From Streptomyces sp. KL109B (lineage in GTDB: Bacteria > Actinomycetota > Actinomycetes > Streptomycetales > Streptomycetaceae), in contig NZ_JASERL010000005.1 of assembly GCF_030766935.1 (NCBI RefSeq), forward strand, positions 434,001 to 498,000: 64,000 nucleotides of DNA, in the 5' to 3' direction. A model generated the notes under the pieces. It did no database searches, was not told where the DNA came from, and saw only the letters and a list, made by a program, of their open reading frames with translations. How positions within the stretch are numbered: position 1 is the first letter of the stretch; every line of letters begins with the position of its first letter. The position numbers and the translations under genes were made by a program. Shown one piece after another: positions 8,383 to 16,877 of the stretch.

Positions 8383-9168
8383 GTGACGAAGACGTCGATG
8401 AGCGCGGCGGCGCGTGCGGCGGCGAAGCGGGCGGAGCGGGGGCGGCGGGCGCCGACACCGGCGGCGACGCCGGCGGGTCCGGGCGCTGTAGCGCCGGAAC
8501 GCGTAGAGCCGGACCTCGTACAGCCGGATCCGGAAGAGACCGCGGACCCGGTGACGACCGCGGCCCCCGAGACCATCGCGGACCCCGAGACCATCGCGGA
8601 CCCCGAGACGACCGCGGACCCGGTAAAGGCCGAGCCGGACCCGGAGCAGCCCGCCAGGACCCGCCCTCCCCTGCGCACCCTCGCCTGGTGCGCCCTGCTC
8701 CTCGTACTGATCGCGGCCCTCGTCGCCGCCACCGTCCTCGGCCTGCGCTACCGGGACGGCGTGCGGGCCGAGCAGGCGCGCGGTGAGGCCCTCGACGCGG
8801 CGCGGAAGGCGGCGCCCGTCGTCCTGTCCTACGACTACCGCCACCTGGACCGCGACTTCGCCGCCGCCCGCGACCGCCTCACCGGCGGCTTCCTCGACGA
8901 GTACCGCGGGACGACGTCGAAGGCGGTCGGGCCGACGGCGAAGAAGTACCACGGCGTCGTCAGGGCCACCGTGGCGCAGGCCTCCGGGGACGCGCCCGCC
9001 GCCGCCGTGAAGTCGACGTCCGCGGACCGCGCCGTGGTGATCCTCTTCGTGAACCAGACGACCCGCAGCACCCGGCTCGAAGGCCCCCGCGTGGACCTCA
9101 ACCGGGTCCGGATGGCGATGACCCGCACCGCGGACGGCTGGAAGGTGAGCGGCGTGGACGCCCTCTGA
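8383..9168 (+). CDS. Mce-associated membrane protein, second copy
   Basis: A 261-residue protein with three parts: an Ala/Arg-rich cytoplasmic start, an acidic repeat region (ETIADP-type, from three 18-bp repeats at 8566-8619), then a membrane helix (about residues 97-120) and an extracytoplasmic domain with YDYRHLDRD, which mirrors LDYRHYERD of the previous gene. The two are therefore probably paralogues. GTG 8383 is chosen over GTG 8377 because GGAGGAG (8369-8375) is then 7 bases upstream. It ends the mce operon. Confidence 0.85.
   Translation: MTKTSMSAAARAAAKRAERGRRAPTPAATPAGPGAVAPERVEPDLVQPDPEETADPVTTAAPETIADPETIADPETTADPVKAEPDPEQPARTRPPLRTLAWCALLLVLIAALVAATVLGLRYRDGVRAEQARGEALDAARKAAPVVLSYDYRHLDRDFAAARDRLTGGFLDEYRGTTSKAVGPTAKKYHGVVRATVAQASGDAPAAAVKSTSADRAVVILFVNQTTRSTRLEGPRVDLNRVRMAMTRTADGWKVSGVDAL
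8566..8619 (+). repeat. Three in-frame 18-bp tandem repeats
   Basis: CCCGAGACCATCGCGGAC occurs at 8566-8583 and 8584-8601, with a near copy at 8602-8619. It encodes PETIAD, PETIAD, PETTAD in the cytoplasmic part of the Mce-associated protein. Confidence 0.92.
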
Positions 9169-9229
9169 GGCTCGGCGACCGGTCGTCGGAAGGCCGTTGT
9201 CAGTGCGAGCGGCTATCCTCGGTCCCGAT

Positions 9230-9250
9230 GTCGAATTTAGGGGATTCGAC
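9230..9250 (+). promoter_or_regulatory. Palindrome upstream of the ABC exporter
   Basis: Perfect 7-bp inverted repeat GTCGAAT (9230-9236) and ATTCGAC (9244-9250) with a 7-base centre, 33 bases before the GTG start at 9283. Its position suggests an operator for the two-gene exporter. No regulator gene lies next to it, so its partner is unknown. Confidence 0.45.
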
Positions 9251-9282
9251 GGACAACTGACCTTCTATGTAAGGGAGTTGGC

Positions 9283-10071
9283 GTGGGGGGAACGGGTGTG
9301 GTGCAGGATGCCGTCGCGGCGCGGGCCAAGGGGCTGACGAAGGCGTACGGGTCGGGTGAGACGCAGGTGCTCGCCCTCGATTCGGTGGACGTGGACATCG
9401 CGCGCGGCCGGTTCACGGCCGTGATGGGCCCTTCAGGGTCCGGAAAGTCCACATTGATGCACTGCCTGGCGGGGCTCGACACGGTCTCGGCGGGACAGGT
9501 GTGGCTCGGGGACACGGAGATCACGGGGCTCAAGGAGCGGGAGCTGACGCGGCTGCGGCGCGACCGCATCGGCTTCATGTTCCAGTCCTTCAACCTGATC
9601 CCGACGCTGAACGCGGCGGAGAACATCACGCTGCCGATGGACATCGCGGGCAAGTCCCCGGACGGGAAGTGGCTTGACCAGGTCATCGACACGCTGGGCC
9701 TGCGGGACCGCCTGGGGCACCGGCCCGCGCAGCTGTCCGGCGGGCAGCAGCAGCGCGTCGCGTGCGCGCGGGCGCTCGCCGCGCGCCCCGAGCTGATCTT
9801 CGCGGACGAGCCGACGGGGAACCTGGACTCGCGGGCCGGGCTCGAAGTCCTCGGATTCCTGCGGCAGTCCGTCGACGAGCTCGACCAGACCGTGGTCATG
9901 GTGACCCACGACCCGGGCGCCGCCGCCCATGCCGACCTGGTCCTCTTCCTCGGCGACGGCCGCCTCGTGGACGAGATGCGGGAGCCGACGGCGGAGGCGG
10001 TCCTGGAGCGCATGAAGCGTTTCGACGTCACCCGCCAGGCCGTCGTCGACAAGCCCGGCCCCGAGGTGTAG
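9283..10071 (+). CDS. LolD/MacB-type ABC transporter ATPase
   Basis: A 262-residue ATPase of the family that works with FtsX-like permeases. Walker A GPSGSGKST (about residue 50), signature LSGGQQQR (about 150) and Walker B LIFADEPT followed by GNLDS are intact. GTG 9283 follows an AAGGGAG ribosome binding site. The permease begins 2 bases after the stop, so they form one operon. These transporters usually move lipids, lipoproteins, peptides or drugs outward or act in mechanotransmission; the substrate cannot be read from the sequence. Confidence 0.95.
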   Translation: MGGTGVVQDAVAARAKGLTKAYGSGETQVLALDSVDVDIARGRFTAVMGPSGSGKSTLMHCLAGLDTVSAGQVWLGDTEITGLKERELTRLRRDRIGFMFQSFNLIPTLNAAENITLPMDIAGKSPDGKWLDQVIDTLGLRDRLGHRPAQLSGGQQQRVACARALAARPELIFADEPTGNLDSRAGLEVLGFLRQSVDELDQTVVMVTHDPGAAAHADLVLFLGDGRLVDEMREPTAEAVLERMKRFDVTRQAVVDKPGPEV

Positions 10072-10073
10072 CC

Positions 10074-12638
10074 GTGCTGAAGGCGACGCTACGAAGCTTT
10101 CTCGCGCACAAGGGGCGCCTCGTCCTGTCCGCGCTCGCCGTCGTCCTGTCGGTGGCGTTCGTCGCGGGCAGCCTGATCTTCTCGGACACCGTGTCGCGCA
10201 CCTTCGACCGGCTCTTCGCCTCGACGTCGGCGGACGTGCGGGTGGGGCCGAAGGAGGACGACTTCGACGAGTCGGTGCCCTCGGGCACGGTGCGTACGGT
10301 GCCTGCCTCGCTGGCCGCTCGGATCGACCGGGTCGCCGGGGTGGCGGACACGCACATAGACGCCGGGGTGGAGAACATCACGGTGGTCGACCGGCACAAC
10401 AAGTCGGTGGGGCCGACCACGGGCGCGCCGACGATCGCCACCAACTGGGAGCCCACGGACCGCAGTCCGGTGCGCCTGACGTCGGGGCACGCGCCGCGCG
10501 GTCCCCGGCAGGCGCTGCTCGACGCGGACACCGCCGACAAGAAGCACGTACGCGTCGGGGACCCGCTCACGGTCATGGCCGAGCCCGGCTCGTTCAAGGT
10601 CGAGGTCGTGGGCATCGCCACGTTCCGTACGACGAACCCGGGCGCGGCCCTCGTCTTCCTGGACACCGGCACCGCGCAGCGCAGGCTGCTCGGCGGCACC
10701 GGCAGGGCGACGAGCATCGCGGTGGACGCGGCGCCTGGCGTCGCCGACGCGACCCTCAAGCAACGGATCGGCCAACAGCTCGGCGGGGCCTACGACTTGA
10801 AGACGGCCGACGAGGACGCGAAGTCCTCGGCGGAGGACCTCGGCGGGTTCCTCGACGTCATCAAGTACGTGATGCTGGGCTTCGCCGGGATCGCCGTCCT
10901 GGTCGGCGTGTTCCTGATCGTCAACACGTTCTCGATGCTGATCGCGCAGCGGACCCGCGAGCTGGGGCTGCTGCGGGCGCTCGGCGCGGACCGGCGGCAG
11001 GTACGGCGCTCCGTGCTCACGGAGGCGGTGCTGCTGGGGCTCGTCGGTTCGGCGGCCGGGTTCGCGCTCGGGGTGGGGCTCGCGTACGGCCTCATCAAGC
11101 TGATGGGCGTCTTCGGGATGAACCTCAAGTCCACGGAGATGGTGGTGGGTTGGGGCACGCCCGTGGTGGCGTTCGCGGTCGGCGTCGGGGTCACGTTCGT
11201 GGCCGCGTACCTGCCGTCGCGGCGGGCCTCCGGGGTCTCGCCGATGGCGGCGCTCGCGGACGCCGAGATAGCGGGTGTGGGGCGGCCGTTGAAGGTGCGG
11301 GCGGTGGTGGGCGGGGCGATCGGCGCGGCCGGCGCCGCCGCGCTGGCCGGCTGCTGGACGGCGGACAAGACCGCGCCCGCGGCCTCCCTCCTCGGCCTCG
11401 GCATCGTCCTCACGCTGATCGCGACGGTCGTCGCGGGCCCGCTCCTCGTACGGCCCGTGATCCGGGTCCTCGGTGGCGCGTTCCCCACCGTGTTCGGCTC
11501 GGTCGGCCGGATGAGCCAGCGCAACGCGCTGCGCAACCCGCGCCGCACCGGAGCCACCGCCGCCGCGCTGATGGTGGGGCTCGCCCTGGTGGCGGGGATG
11601 TCGGTGGCGAGCGCGTCCATGAGCCGGTCCTTCGACGAGCAGATCGACGACACGCTGGGCGCCGACTTCACCGTGCAGAACGCCAACTTCATGCCGTTCC
11701 CGCAGGAGGTCACCAGGAAGATACGGGCGACGGACGGCGTCGGCCTCGTCGTGCGCCAGCGGTTCACCGCGCTCGCGGTGCGGATGCCGGACGGGAAGCG
11801 GGTGAAGACGACGGCGGCCGGGTGGGACCGGCGCATCGACGACGTCGCGCACGTCACGTACGCGCGGGGCGACAGCGCCAGGGGCCTGGCGGCCGGGCAC
11901 CTGCTGCTGCAGAAGGAGTTCGCGGACGACCACGGGGCGCGGGTCGGCAGCGTGCTGCCGGTGGAGTTCCCCGGCGGGCAGCGCGCCCGGCTGACCGTGG
12001 GCGCCCTCACCGACCAGGAGGGCCACGACTTCGGGATGGCGGGCGGCTTCGCCATGGGGATGCCGACACTGCTGAAGTACGCGCCGGGCGGCCAGGACTC
12101 GGCGGTGTACGTGAACGCCGCCTCCGGCACCTCCCCCGACGCGCTGCGCGACCGCCTGGAGAAGACCCTCGACCCGTATCCGCAGGTGCAGGTCCGCGAC
12201 CTCGCCGACTACAAGGACCTCGTGCACGGCCAGATAGCGGTGCTCCTGTACCTGGTGTACGCGCTGCTGGGGCTCGCGATCGTCATCGCGGTGCTCGGCG
12301 TCGTCAACACGCTCGCCCTGTCCGTCGTCGAGCGCACCCGGGAGATCGGGCTGCTGCGGGCGATCGGTCTCGCGCGGCGGCAGTTGCGGCGGATGATCCG
12401 CCTGGAGTCGGTGGTGATCGCCGTGTTCGGGGCGGTGCTCGGGCTCGCGCTCGGCCTCATATGGGGCGTCGTCGCGCAGCGGGTGCTGGCCCTTGAGGGC
12501 ATGAAGGCGCTGGCGGTGCCGTGGTCGACGATCGTCGCGGTGGTCGTCGGCTCGGTGGTCGTGGGGCTCGCGGCGGCGCTGTTGCCGGCGCTGCGGGCGT
12601 CGCGCATGAATGTGCTGGCGGCGATCGCGCACGAGTAG
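10074..12638 (+). CDS. FtsX-like ABC transporter permease
   Basis: An 854-residue permease made of two FtsX/MacB modules. Each module has a large extracytoplasmic domain followed by membrane helices (about residues 260-370 and 720-850). Conserved RTRELGLLRALGA and RTREIGLLRAIGL motifs mark the two modules. The first helix (about residues 16-38) precedes the first extracytoplasmic domain. GTG 10074 sits 2 bases after the ATPase stop. Both the length and the duplicated layout are usual for actinobacterial members. Confidence 0.94.
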   Translation: MLKATLRSFLAHKGRLVLSALAVVLSVAFVAGSLIFSDTVSRTFDRLFASTSADVRVGPKEDDFDESVPSGTVRTVPASLAARIDRVAGVADTHIDAGVENITVVDRHNKSVGPTTGAPTIATNWEPTDRSPVRLTSGHAPRGPRQALLDADTADKKHVRVGDPLTVMAEPGSFKVEVVGIATFRTTNPGAALVFLDTGTAQRRLLGGTGRATSIAVDAAPGVADATLKQRIGQQLGGAYDLKTADEDAKSSAEDLGGFLDVIKYVMLGFAGIAVLVGVFLIVNTFSMLIAQRTRELGLLRALGADRRQVRRSVLTEAVLLGLVGSAAGFALGVGLAYGLIKLMGVFGMNLKSTEMVVGWGTPVVAFAVGVGVTFVAAYLPSRRASGVSPMAALADAEIAGVGRPLKVRAVVGGAIGAAGAAALAGCWTADKTAPAASLLGLGIVLTLIATVVAGPLLVRPVIRVLGGAFPTVFGSVGRMSQRNALRNPRRTGATAAALMVGLALVAGMSVASASMSRSFDEQIDDTLGADFTVQNANFMPFPQEVTRKIRATDGVGLVVRQRFTALAVRMPDGKRVKTTAAGWDRRIDDVAHVTYARGDSARGLAAGHLLLQKEFADDHGARVGSVLPVEFPGGQRARLTVGALTDQEGHDFGMAGGFAMGMPTLLKYAPGGQDSAVYVNAASGTSPDALRDRLEKTLDPYPQVQVRDLADYKDLVHGQIAVLLYLVYALLGLAIVIAVLGVVNTLALSVVERTREIGLLRAIGLARRQLRRMIRLESVVIAVFGAVLGLALGLIWGVVAQRVLALEGMKALAVPWSTIVAVVVGSVVVGLAAALLPALRASRMNVLAAIAHE

Positions 12639-12730
12639 CGATACGGCACGGGTAGCGAAACGCACAGGTAGCGATACGGCACGAGTAGCGAAACGCACGG
12701 ACAGCGATGCGGCACGAGTAGCGATGCGGA
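12628..12730 (+). repeat. Alternating 16/17-bp tandem repeats
   Basis: About three rounds of a 33-bp unit made of GTAGCGATACGGCACGR and GTAGCGAAACGCACRG, with slight drift, begin at the end of the permease gene and fill the gap to the next promoter region. The permease stop codon lies inside the first copy. No gene is visible in the stretch. Confidence 0.9.
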
Positions 12731-12790
12731 AGGGGCGCGGCGGTCGTAGGCTCGAACGGCCAGCAACTGTCCACGCCCGAAGGAGAGTTC

Positions 12791-13660
12791 ATGCCGCGCC
12801 CCTTCCGCTTCGGCGTCAACCTGGTCACCCCCGCCCCCGACGACGCGTGGCGCGCCAAGTGCCGCAGGGCGGAGGAGCTGGGCTACGACGTGATCCTCGT
12901 CCCCGACCATCTGGGCGCCCCGTCGCCGTTCCCCTCGCTCGTGGCGGCGGCCGAGGCGACGAGCCGGCCGCGCCTCGGCACGTTCGTCCTCAACTGCGCG
13001 TTCTGGAACCCTGTGCTGCTCGCCCGCGAGATCACCACCACCGTCGCGCTCACGGGTGGCCGCCTGGAGCTCGGCCTCGGCACCGGCTACGTACGCGAGG
13101 AGTTCGAGCAGGCCGGCATCGAATGGGGCACGCCGGGCAGCCGCGTGGACCACCTGGAGCGCACCGTCACGGAGCTCGACCGGCAGCTCGCCGCCCCCGA
13201 CCAGGGCCCGCGCCCGCCGCTCCTGATCGGCGGCAACGGCGACCGGATGCTGCGGATCACCGCCGAGCACGCCGACATCGCGGCGTTCACCGGGGCCAGG
13301 GCGCCGTCCGGGAACGCGGGCGGCCTCGAAGCGCTCACCGGCGACGAACTGGCGGAGCGGGTCGCCCTGTACCGGAAGTACGCGGCGGACCGCGCCGAGG
13401 CCGCCGAGCTGAACCTGCTCGTACAGCTGGTGGCGGTCACGGACGACCGGCCCGCCGCCGTCCAGCCCCTCCTGGAACACCTCCCGCACCTCACCGAGGA
13501 ACAGGTCCTCGACTCCCCGCTCCTCCTCGTCGGCACCGTCGAGGAGATCACCGCGCAGCTCCTGGAGCGGCGCGAGCGGTACGGGTTCTCGTACATCACC
13601 GTCCTGGAGCCGCACATGGAGGCGCTGGCGCCGGTGATCGAGGAGCTGCGGGGGCGCTGA
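12791..13660 (+). CDS. LLM-class F420-dependent oxidoreductase
   Basis: A 289-residue luciferase-like monooxygenase fold protein, similar to the TIGR03621-type actinobacterial subgroup. It has the opening FRFGVNL strand, the VPDHLG segment and the GRLELGLGTGYVREEFEQAG motif typical of F420-using members. It probably reduces or oxidises a small molecule with coenzyme F420, but the substrate is unknown. ATG 12791 follows GAAGGAGAG. It stands alone between the exporter and an acetyltransferase. Confidence 0.9.
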   Translation: MPRPFRFGVNLVTPAPDDAWRAKCRRAEELGYDVILVPDHLGAPSPFPSLVAAAEATSRPRLGTFVLNCAFWNPVLLAREITTTVALTGGRLELGLGTGYVREEFEQAGIEWGTPGSRVDHLERTVTELDRQLAAPDQGPRPPLLIGGNGDRMLRITAEHADIAAFTGARAPSGNAGGLEALTGDELAERVALYRKYAADRAEAAELNLLVQLVAVTDDRPAAVQPLLEHLPHLTEEQVLDSPLLLVGTVEEITAQLLERRERYGFSYITVLEPHMEALAPVIEELRGR

Positions 13661-13755
13661 ACAGCGTCCGGCTGACGTCCGGCACGGCGTCCGGCGTGGC
13701 GTCCGATATATGGAATTCGCGGCCTCCGGCGTCCCGCCGGTGATGGGATCGGCCC

Positions 13756-14205
13756 ATGAGTGATCTTCTGAACGATCTTCGTATACGTGCCGCGGGACCC
13801 GCCGATCTCGATGCCGCGCTCGCCTTCTGGAAGGAGGCCGCCGAGGGCACCAGCATCAGCGACGACCGCTCGGGCGTGGAGCGCCTCGTCGCGCGCGATC
13901 CCGAGGCGCTGCTCCTCGCCGAGCGCGACGGTGAGCTCGTGGGCACGGTCATCGCCGGGTTCGACGGCTGGCGCTGCCACCTGTACCGGCTCGCGGTGCA
14001 CCCGCAGGCGCGGCGCCAGGGCATCGGTTCCGCGCTGCTCGCGGCGGCGGAGGAGCGGTTCGTGGCGCTCGGCGGGCGGCGCGGCGACGCCATGGTCCTC
14101 GACCGCAACGAGCGGGCGCGGCACGCGTGGCGGGCGGCGGGGTACGCGCCCGAGCCGCAGTGGAGCCGCTGGGTGAAGCCGCTCGACGCCGTCGACGCAC
14201 GCTGA
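13756..14205 (+). CDS. GNAT family N-acetyltransferase
   Basis: A 149-residue single-domain GNAT protein. The acetyl-CoA binding motif RRQGIGSALL is at about residues 82-91, preceded by the core strand with YRLAVHPQ and followed by VLDRNERARHAWRAAGY. Length is normal. The upstream gap has four imperfect CGTCCGGC repeats (13664-13710) and a short AT-rich stretch (GATATATGGAATTC) that may hold the promoter. The acceptor is unknown. Confidence 0.9.
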   Translation: MSDLLNDLRIRAAGPADLDAALAFWKEAAEGTSISDDRSGVERLVARDPEALLLAERDGELVGTVIAGFDGWRCHLYRLAVHPQARRQGIGSALLAAAEERFVALGGRRGDAMVLDRNERARHAWRAAGYAPEPQWSRWVKPLDAVDAR

Positions 14206-14240
14206 GCCGGGCCCGAGGAACCGGGGGGGCTCCCACGAAC

Positions 14241-14260
14241 AGCAGCCGTACTTTGCTGCT
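14241..14260 (+). terminator. Possible terminator hairpin
   Basis: AGCAGC and GCTGCT (14241-14246, 14255-14260) can pair around an 8-base loop, 35 bases after the acetyltransferase stop, and are followed by CCTTTAAC. The stem is short, so this is tentative. Confidence 0.3.
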
Positions 14261-14414
14261 CCTTTAACATGGATGGGTCACTCGAACTCTGCGAAAGGTG
14301 TGAGCGTCCGCCCATGGGCGAGCCCCCTAGTATCTGGTCCACCCCCTCGCGCGGCCCCCACGAGCGCGCGTCCGTCCCGGCTCTGGCCGACCATGGGACG
14401 GAGGTGACGACCCG

Positions 14415-15827
14415 ATGACCGAAGTGCTGCTGCTCGCCGTGGCGGTCCTGCTGTCGCTGGCCTGCGGCGCGTTCGTCGCGGCGGAGTTCTCGCTCACGAC
14501 CGTGGAGCGCGCCGACCTGGAAGAAGCCGTGGACCGCGGTGAGCGCGGTGCGGCCGGCGCGCTGAAGGCCGTACGGAACCTCACCTTCCAGCTGTCCGGC
14601 GCCCAGCTCGGCATCACCGTCACCAACCTGGTCGTCGGCATGCTCGCCGAGCCGTCGATCTCCAAGCTGATCGCGGGCCCGCTGGAGTCGCTCGGCCTGT
14701 CGGCCGCCGCGTCGTCCTCGGTCGCGCTCGTGCTCGGCACCGCCCTGTCGACCGTGTTCCTGATGGTCGTCGGCGAGCTGGTGCCGAAGAACTGGGCGAT
14801 CTCCGCGCCGCTGGCCGTGGCCAAGCGGGTGGCGACGCCGCAGCGCCTGTTCAGCGCCGCGTTCCGCCCGTTCATCACGCACCTGAACAACACCGCGAAC
14901 CGGCTCGTGCGCCGCTTCGGCATCGAGCCGACCGAGGAGCTGGCCTCCGCGCGCGGACCGCAAGAGCTGATGGCGCTCGCCCGGCACTCCGCGAAGGAGG
15001 GCGCCCTGGAGGCGGACACCGCCGAGCTGTTCGTACGCACCCTGAACCTCGCCGACCTGACCGCCGAGAACGTGATGACGCCGCGCGTCCAGGTCATGGC
15101 CCTCGACATCCAGGCCACCTGCGAGGACGTGGCGAACGCGACGCGGGCCACCGGCCTGTCCCGCTTCCCCGTCTACCGCAGCACCCTCGACTCCGTCGTC
15201 GGCGTCGTGCACATCAAGGACGTCCTTGCCGTGCCCGACGATCTGCGGGCCCGCAAGGGCGTCGCCGATCTGCTGCGCGAACCCCTCCTCGTACCGGAGA
15301 CGCTGACCGTGGACCGGCTGCTCGACCGGCTGTCGGGGAAGCGGACGATGGCGGTCGTCATCGACGAGTACGGCGGTACGGCGGGTGTCGCCACGCTTGA
15401 GGACATCGTCGAGGAGGTCGTCGGCGAGGTCCGTGACGAGCACGACCCGCACGAGACCCCCGACATCGCGGCCGCCGGCACCGACCCGGAGGGCCGGGCG
15501 CTGTACTCCGCCGACGGCGCCGCCCGCACCGACCAGCTCGCACGGGTCGGACTGCGCGCGCCCGACGGACCGTACGAGACGCTGGCCGGGCTCGTCGCGA
15601 CCGAGCTGGGCCGGATCCCGGACATCGGCGACAGCGTCGAGGTCGCCGGGTGGCGGCTCGACGTCGTGGACGCGCACGGGCACCGCGCGGCGCGCGTCCT
15701 GCTGCACGCGCCGCTGATCCTCGACACGGAGGCGCGGCGCAGGGCGGACGAGGAGAAGGGTTCCGGTACGGAGAAGCGTTCCGGTACGGAGAAGCGTTCC
15801 GGTACGGAGAAGGGGGCGGCCCGATGA
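14415..15827 (+). CDS. CNNM/CorC-type membrane protein with CBS domains
   Basis: A 470-residue hemolysin-C family protein: DUF21 membrane domain (about residues 1-200, with VAAEFSLTTVERADL and a GELVPKNWA motif), two CBS domains (about 210-330, EYGGTAGVATLEDIVEEVVG) and a CorC_HlyC domain (about 350-445). Relatives move or sense Mg2+/Co2+ or act in stress tolerance. The C-terminal tail has three SGTEK repeats. The stop overlaps the next start (ATGA at 15824-15827), and the neighbour is a paralogue, so the two may form a heteromer. Confidence 0.92.
   Translation: MTEVLLLAVAVLLSLACGAFVAAEFSLTTVERADLEEAVDRGERGAAGALKAVRNLTFQLSGAQLGITVTNLVVGMLAEPSISKLIAGPLESLGLSAAASSSVALVLGTALSTVFLMVVGELVPKNWAISAPLAVAKRVATPQRLFSAAFRPFITHLNNTANRLVRRFGIEPTEELASARGPQELMALARHSAKEGALEADTAELFVRTLNLADLTAENVMTPRVQVMALDIQATCEDVANATRATGLSRFPVYRSTLDSVVGVVHIKDVLAVPDDLRARKGVADLLREPLLVPETLTVDRLLDRLSGKRTMAVVIDEYGGTAGVATLEDIVEEVVGEVRDEHDPHETPDIAAAGTDPEGRALYSADGAARTDQLARVGLRAPDGPYETLAGLVATELGRIPDIGDSVEVAGWRLDVVDAHGHRAARVLLHAPLILDTEARRRADEEKGSGTEKRSGTEKRSGTEKGAAR
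15761..15812 (+). repeat. In-frame 18-bp tandem repeats in the CorC tail
   Basis: TTCCGGTACGGAGAAGCG at 15761-15778 and 15779-15796, and a third copy missing its last two matching bases from 15797. They encode SGTEKR, SGTEKR, SGTEKG at the end of the first CBS protein, next to the start of its partner. Confidence 0.95.
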
Positions 15828-16846
15828 CCGCGGTCCAGTTGCTGATCGGTCTGGCGACGCTCGTCGTCAACGCCTTCTTCGTGGGCGGAGAGTTCGCCCT
15901 GATCTCCGTACGCCGCAGCCAGATCGAGCAGGCCATAGAAGAAGGGGCGGAGGGCGACCGGCGCGCGCGCAGCGTGCTGTGGGGCCTGGAGCACGTGTCG
16001 GCGCTGCTCGCCGCGGCGCAGCTCGGCATCACCCTGTGCACGCTGGTCCTCGGCATAGTCGCCGAGCCCGCCATCGCGCATCTCCTGGAGCCCGCGTTCG
16101 ACGGGGTCGGGGTGCCGCACGGCCTGGTCCACCCGATCTCGTTCGTGATCGCGCTGACCGTGGCGACGTATCTGCACATGCTGCTCGGCGAGATGGTGCC
16201 GAAGAACATCTCGCTCGCCGAGCCGGTGCGCTCCGCGCTGCTGCTCGGCCCGCCGCTGGTGGCCATCGCGCGCGCCCTGCGCCCGGTCATCTTCGCGATC
16301 AACGCCTTCGCGAACGGGCTGCTCAAGCTGCTGCGCGTGGAGGCGAAGGACGAGGTCGCGGCGACGTTCTCGGACGACGAGCTGGCCCGCATGGTCAAGG
16401 ACTCCTCCGACGCGGGCCTGATCGACGACCGCGCGCAGGAGCGCCTGCACGACGCCCTCGAACTCGGCCGCCGGCCCATCAAGGACGTCGTCCTGCCGAT
16501 CGAGAAGGTCGTCTACGCGCGCGTGGGCGTCACGCCGGAGGAGTTGGAGCGGCTGTCGGCCGAGTCCGGTTTCTCGCGCTTCCCCGTGGTGGACGAGGGC
16601 CGTCGGATCGTCGGCTACCTGCACGTGAAGGACGCCCTCGACGCGACGCCGCGCGACCTGCCGTTCCGGGTCCCGGACATGCGCTCCATCGCGCGCGTAC
16701 GGGAGACGACGCCACTGGACGACGTGCTGACCGCGATGCGCGGGAGCCGTACGCACGTGGCGGCGGTGCTGGGGGCGGACGGCCGCCTTGCCGGGCTCGT
16801 CACGATGGAGGACGTACTGAGGGAGCTGTTCGGCCAACCGGTGTGA
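15824..16846 (+). CDS. CNNM/CorC-type membrane protein with CBS domains, partner
   Basis: A 340-residue paralogue of the preceding gene: DUF21 domain (VVNAFFVGGEFALISVRRSQ, LLGEMVPKNIS) and CBS pair, but ending just after the second CBS domain (ADGRLAGLVTMEDVLRELFG), so it lacks the CorC_HlyC domain. Start is the ATG overlapping the previous stop. One full-length and one shortened copy in tandem is a common actinobacterial layout and suggests that they act together. Confidence 0.92.
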   Translation: MTAVQLLIGLATLVVNAFFVGGEFALISVRRSQIEQAIEEGAEGDRRARSVLWGLEHVSALLAAAQLGITLCTLVLGIVAEPAIAHLLEPAFDGVGVPHGLVHPISFVIALTVATYLHMLLGEMVPKNISLAEPVRSALLLGPPLVAIARALRPVIFAINAFANGLLKLLRVEAKDEVAATFSDDELARMVKDSSDAGLIDDRAQERLHDALELGRRPIKDVVLPIEKVVYARVGVTPEELERLSAESGFSRFPVVDEGRRIVGYLHVKDALDATPRDLPFRVPDMRSIARVRETTPLDDVLTAMRGSRTHVAAVLGADGRLAGLVTMEDVLRELFGQPV

Positions 16847-16877
16847 GCGTGCGGACTTGGAGAGGGGACCCGGATCG

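Noticed and set aside
10089..12698. 869-residue minus-strand open frame opposite the permease
   Set aside because: It is rich in Arg, His and Gly, has no recognisable family, and mirrors a clear permease on the plus strand.
12628..12730. Repeats after the permease as an origin or iterons
   Set aside because: No replication gene nearby and the unit drifts; slippage is simpler.
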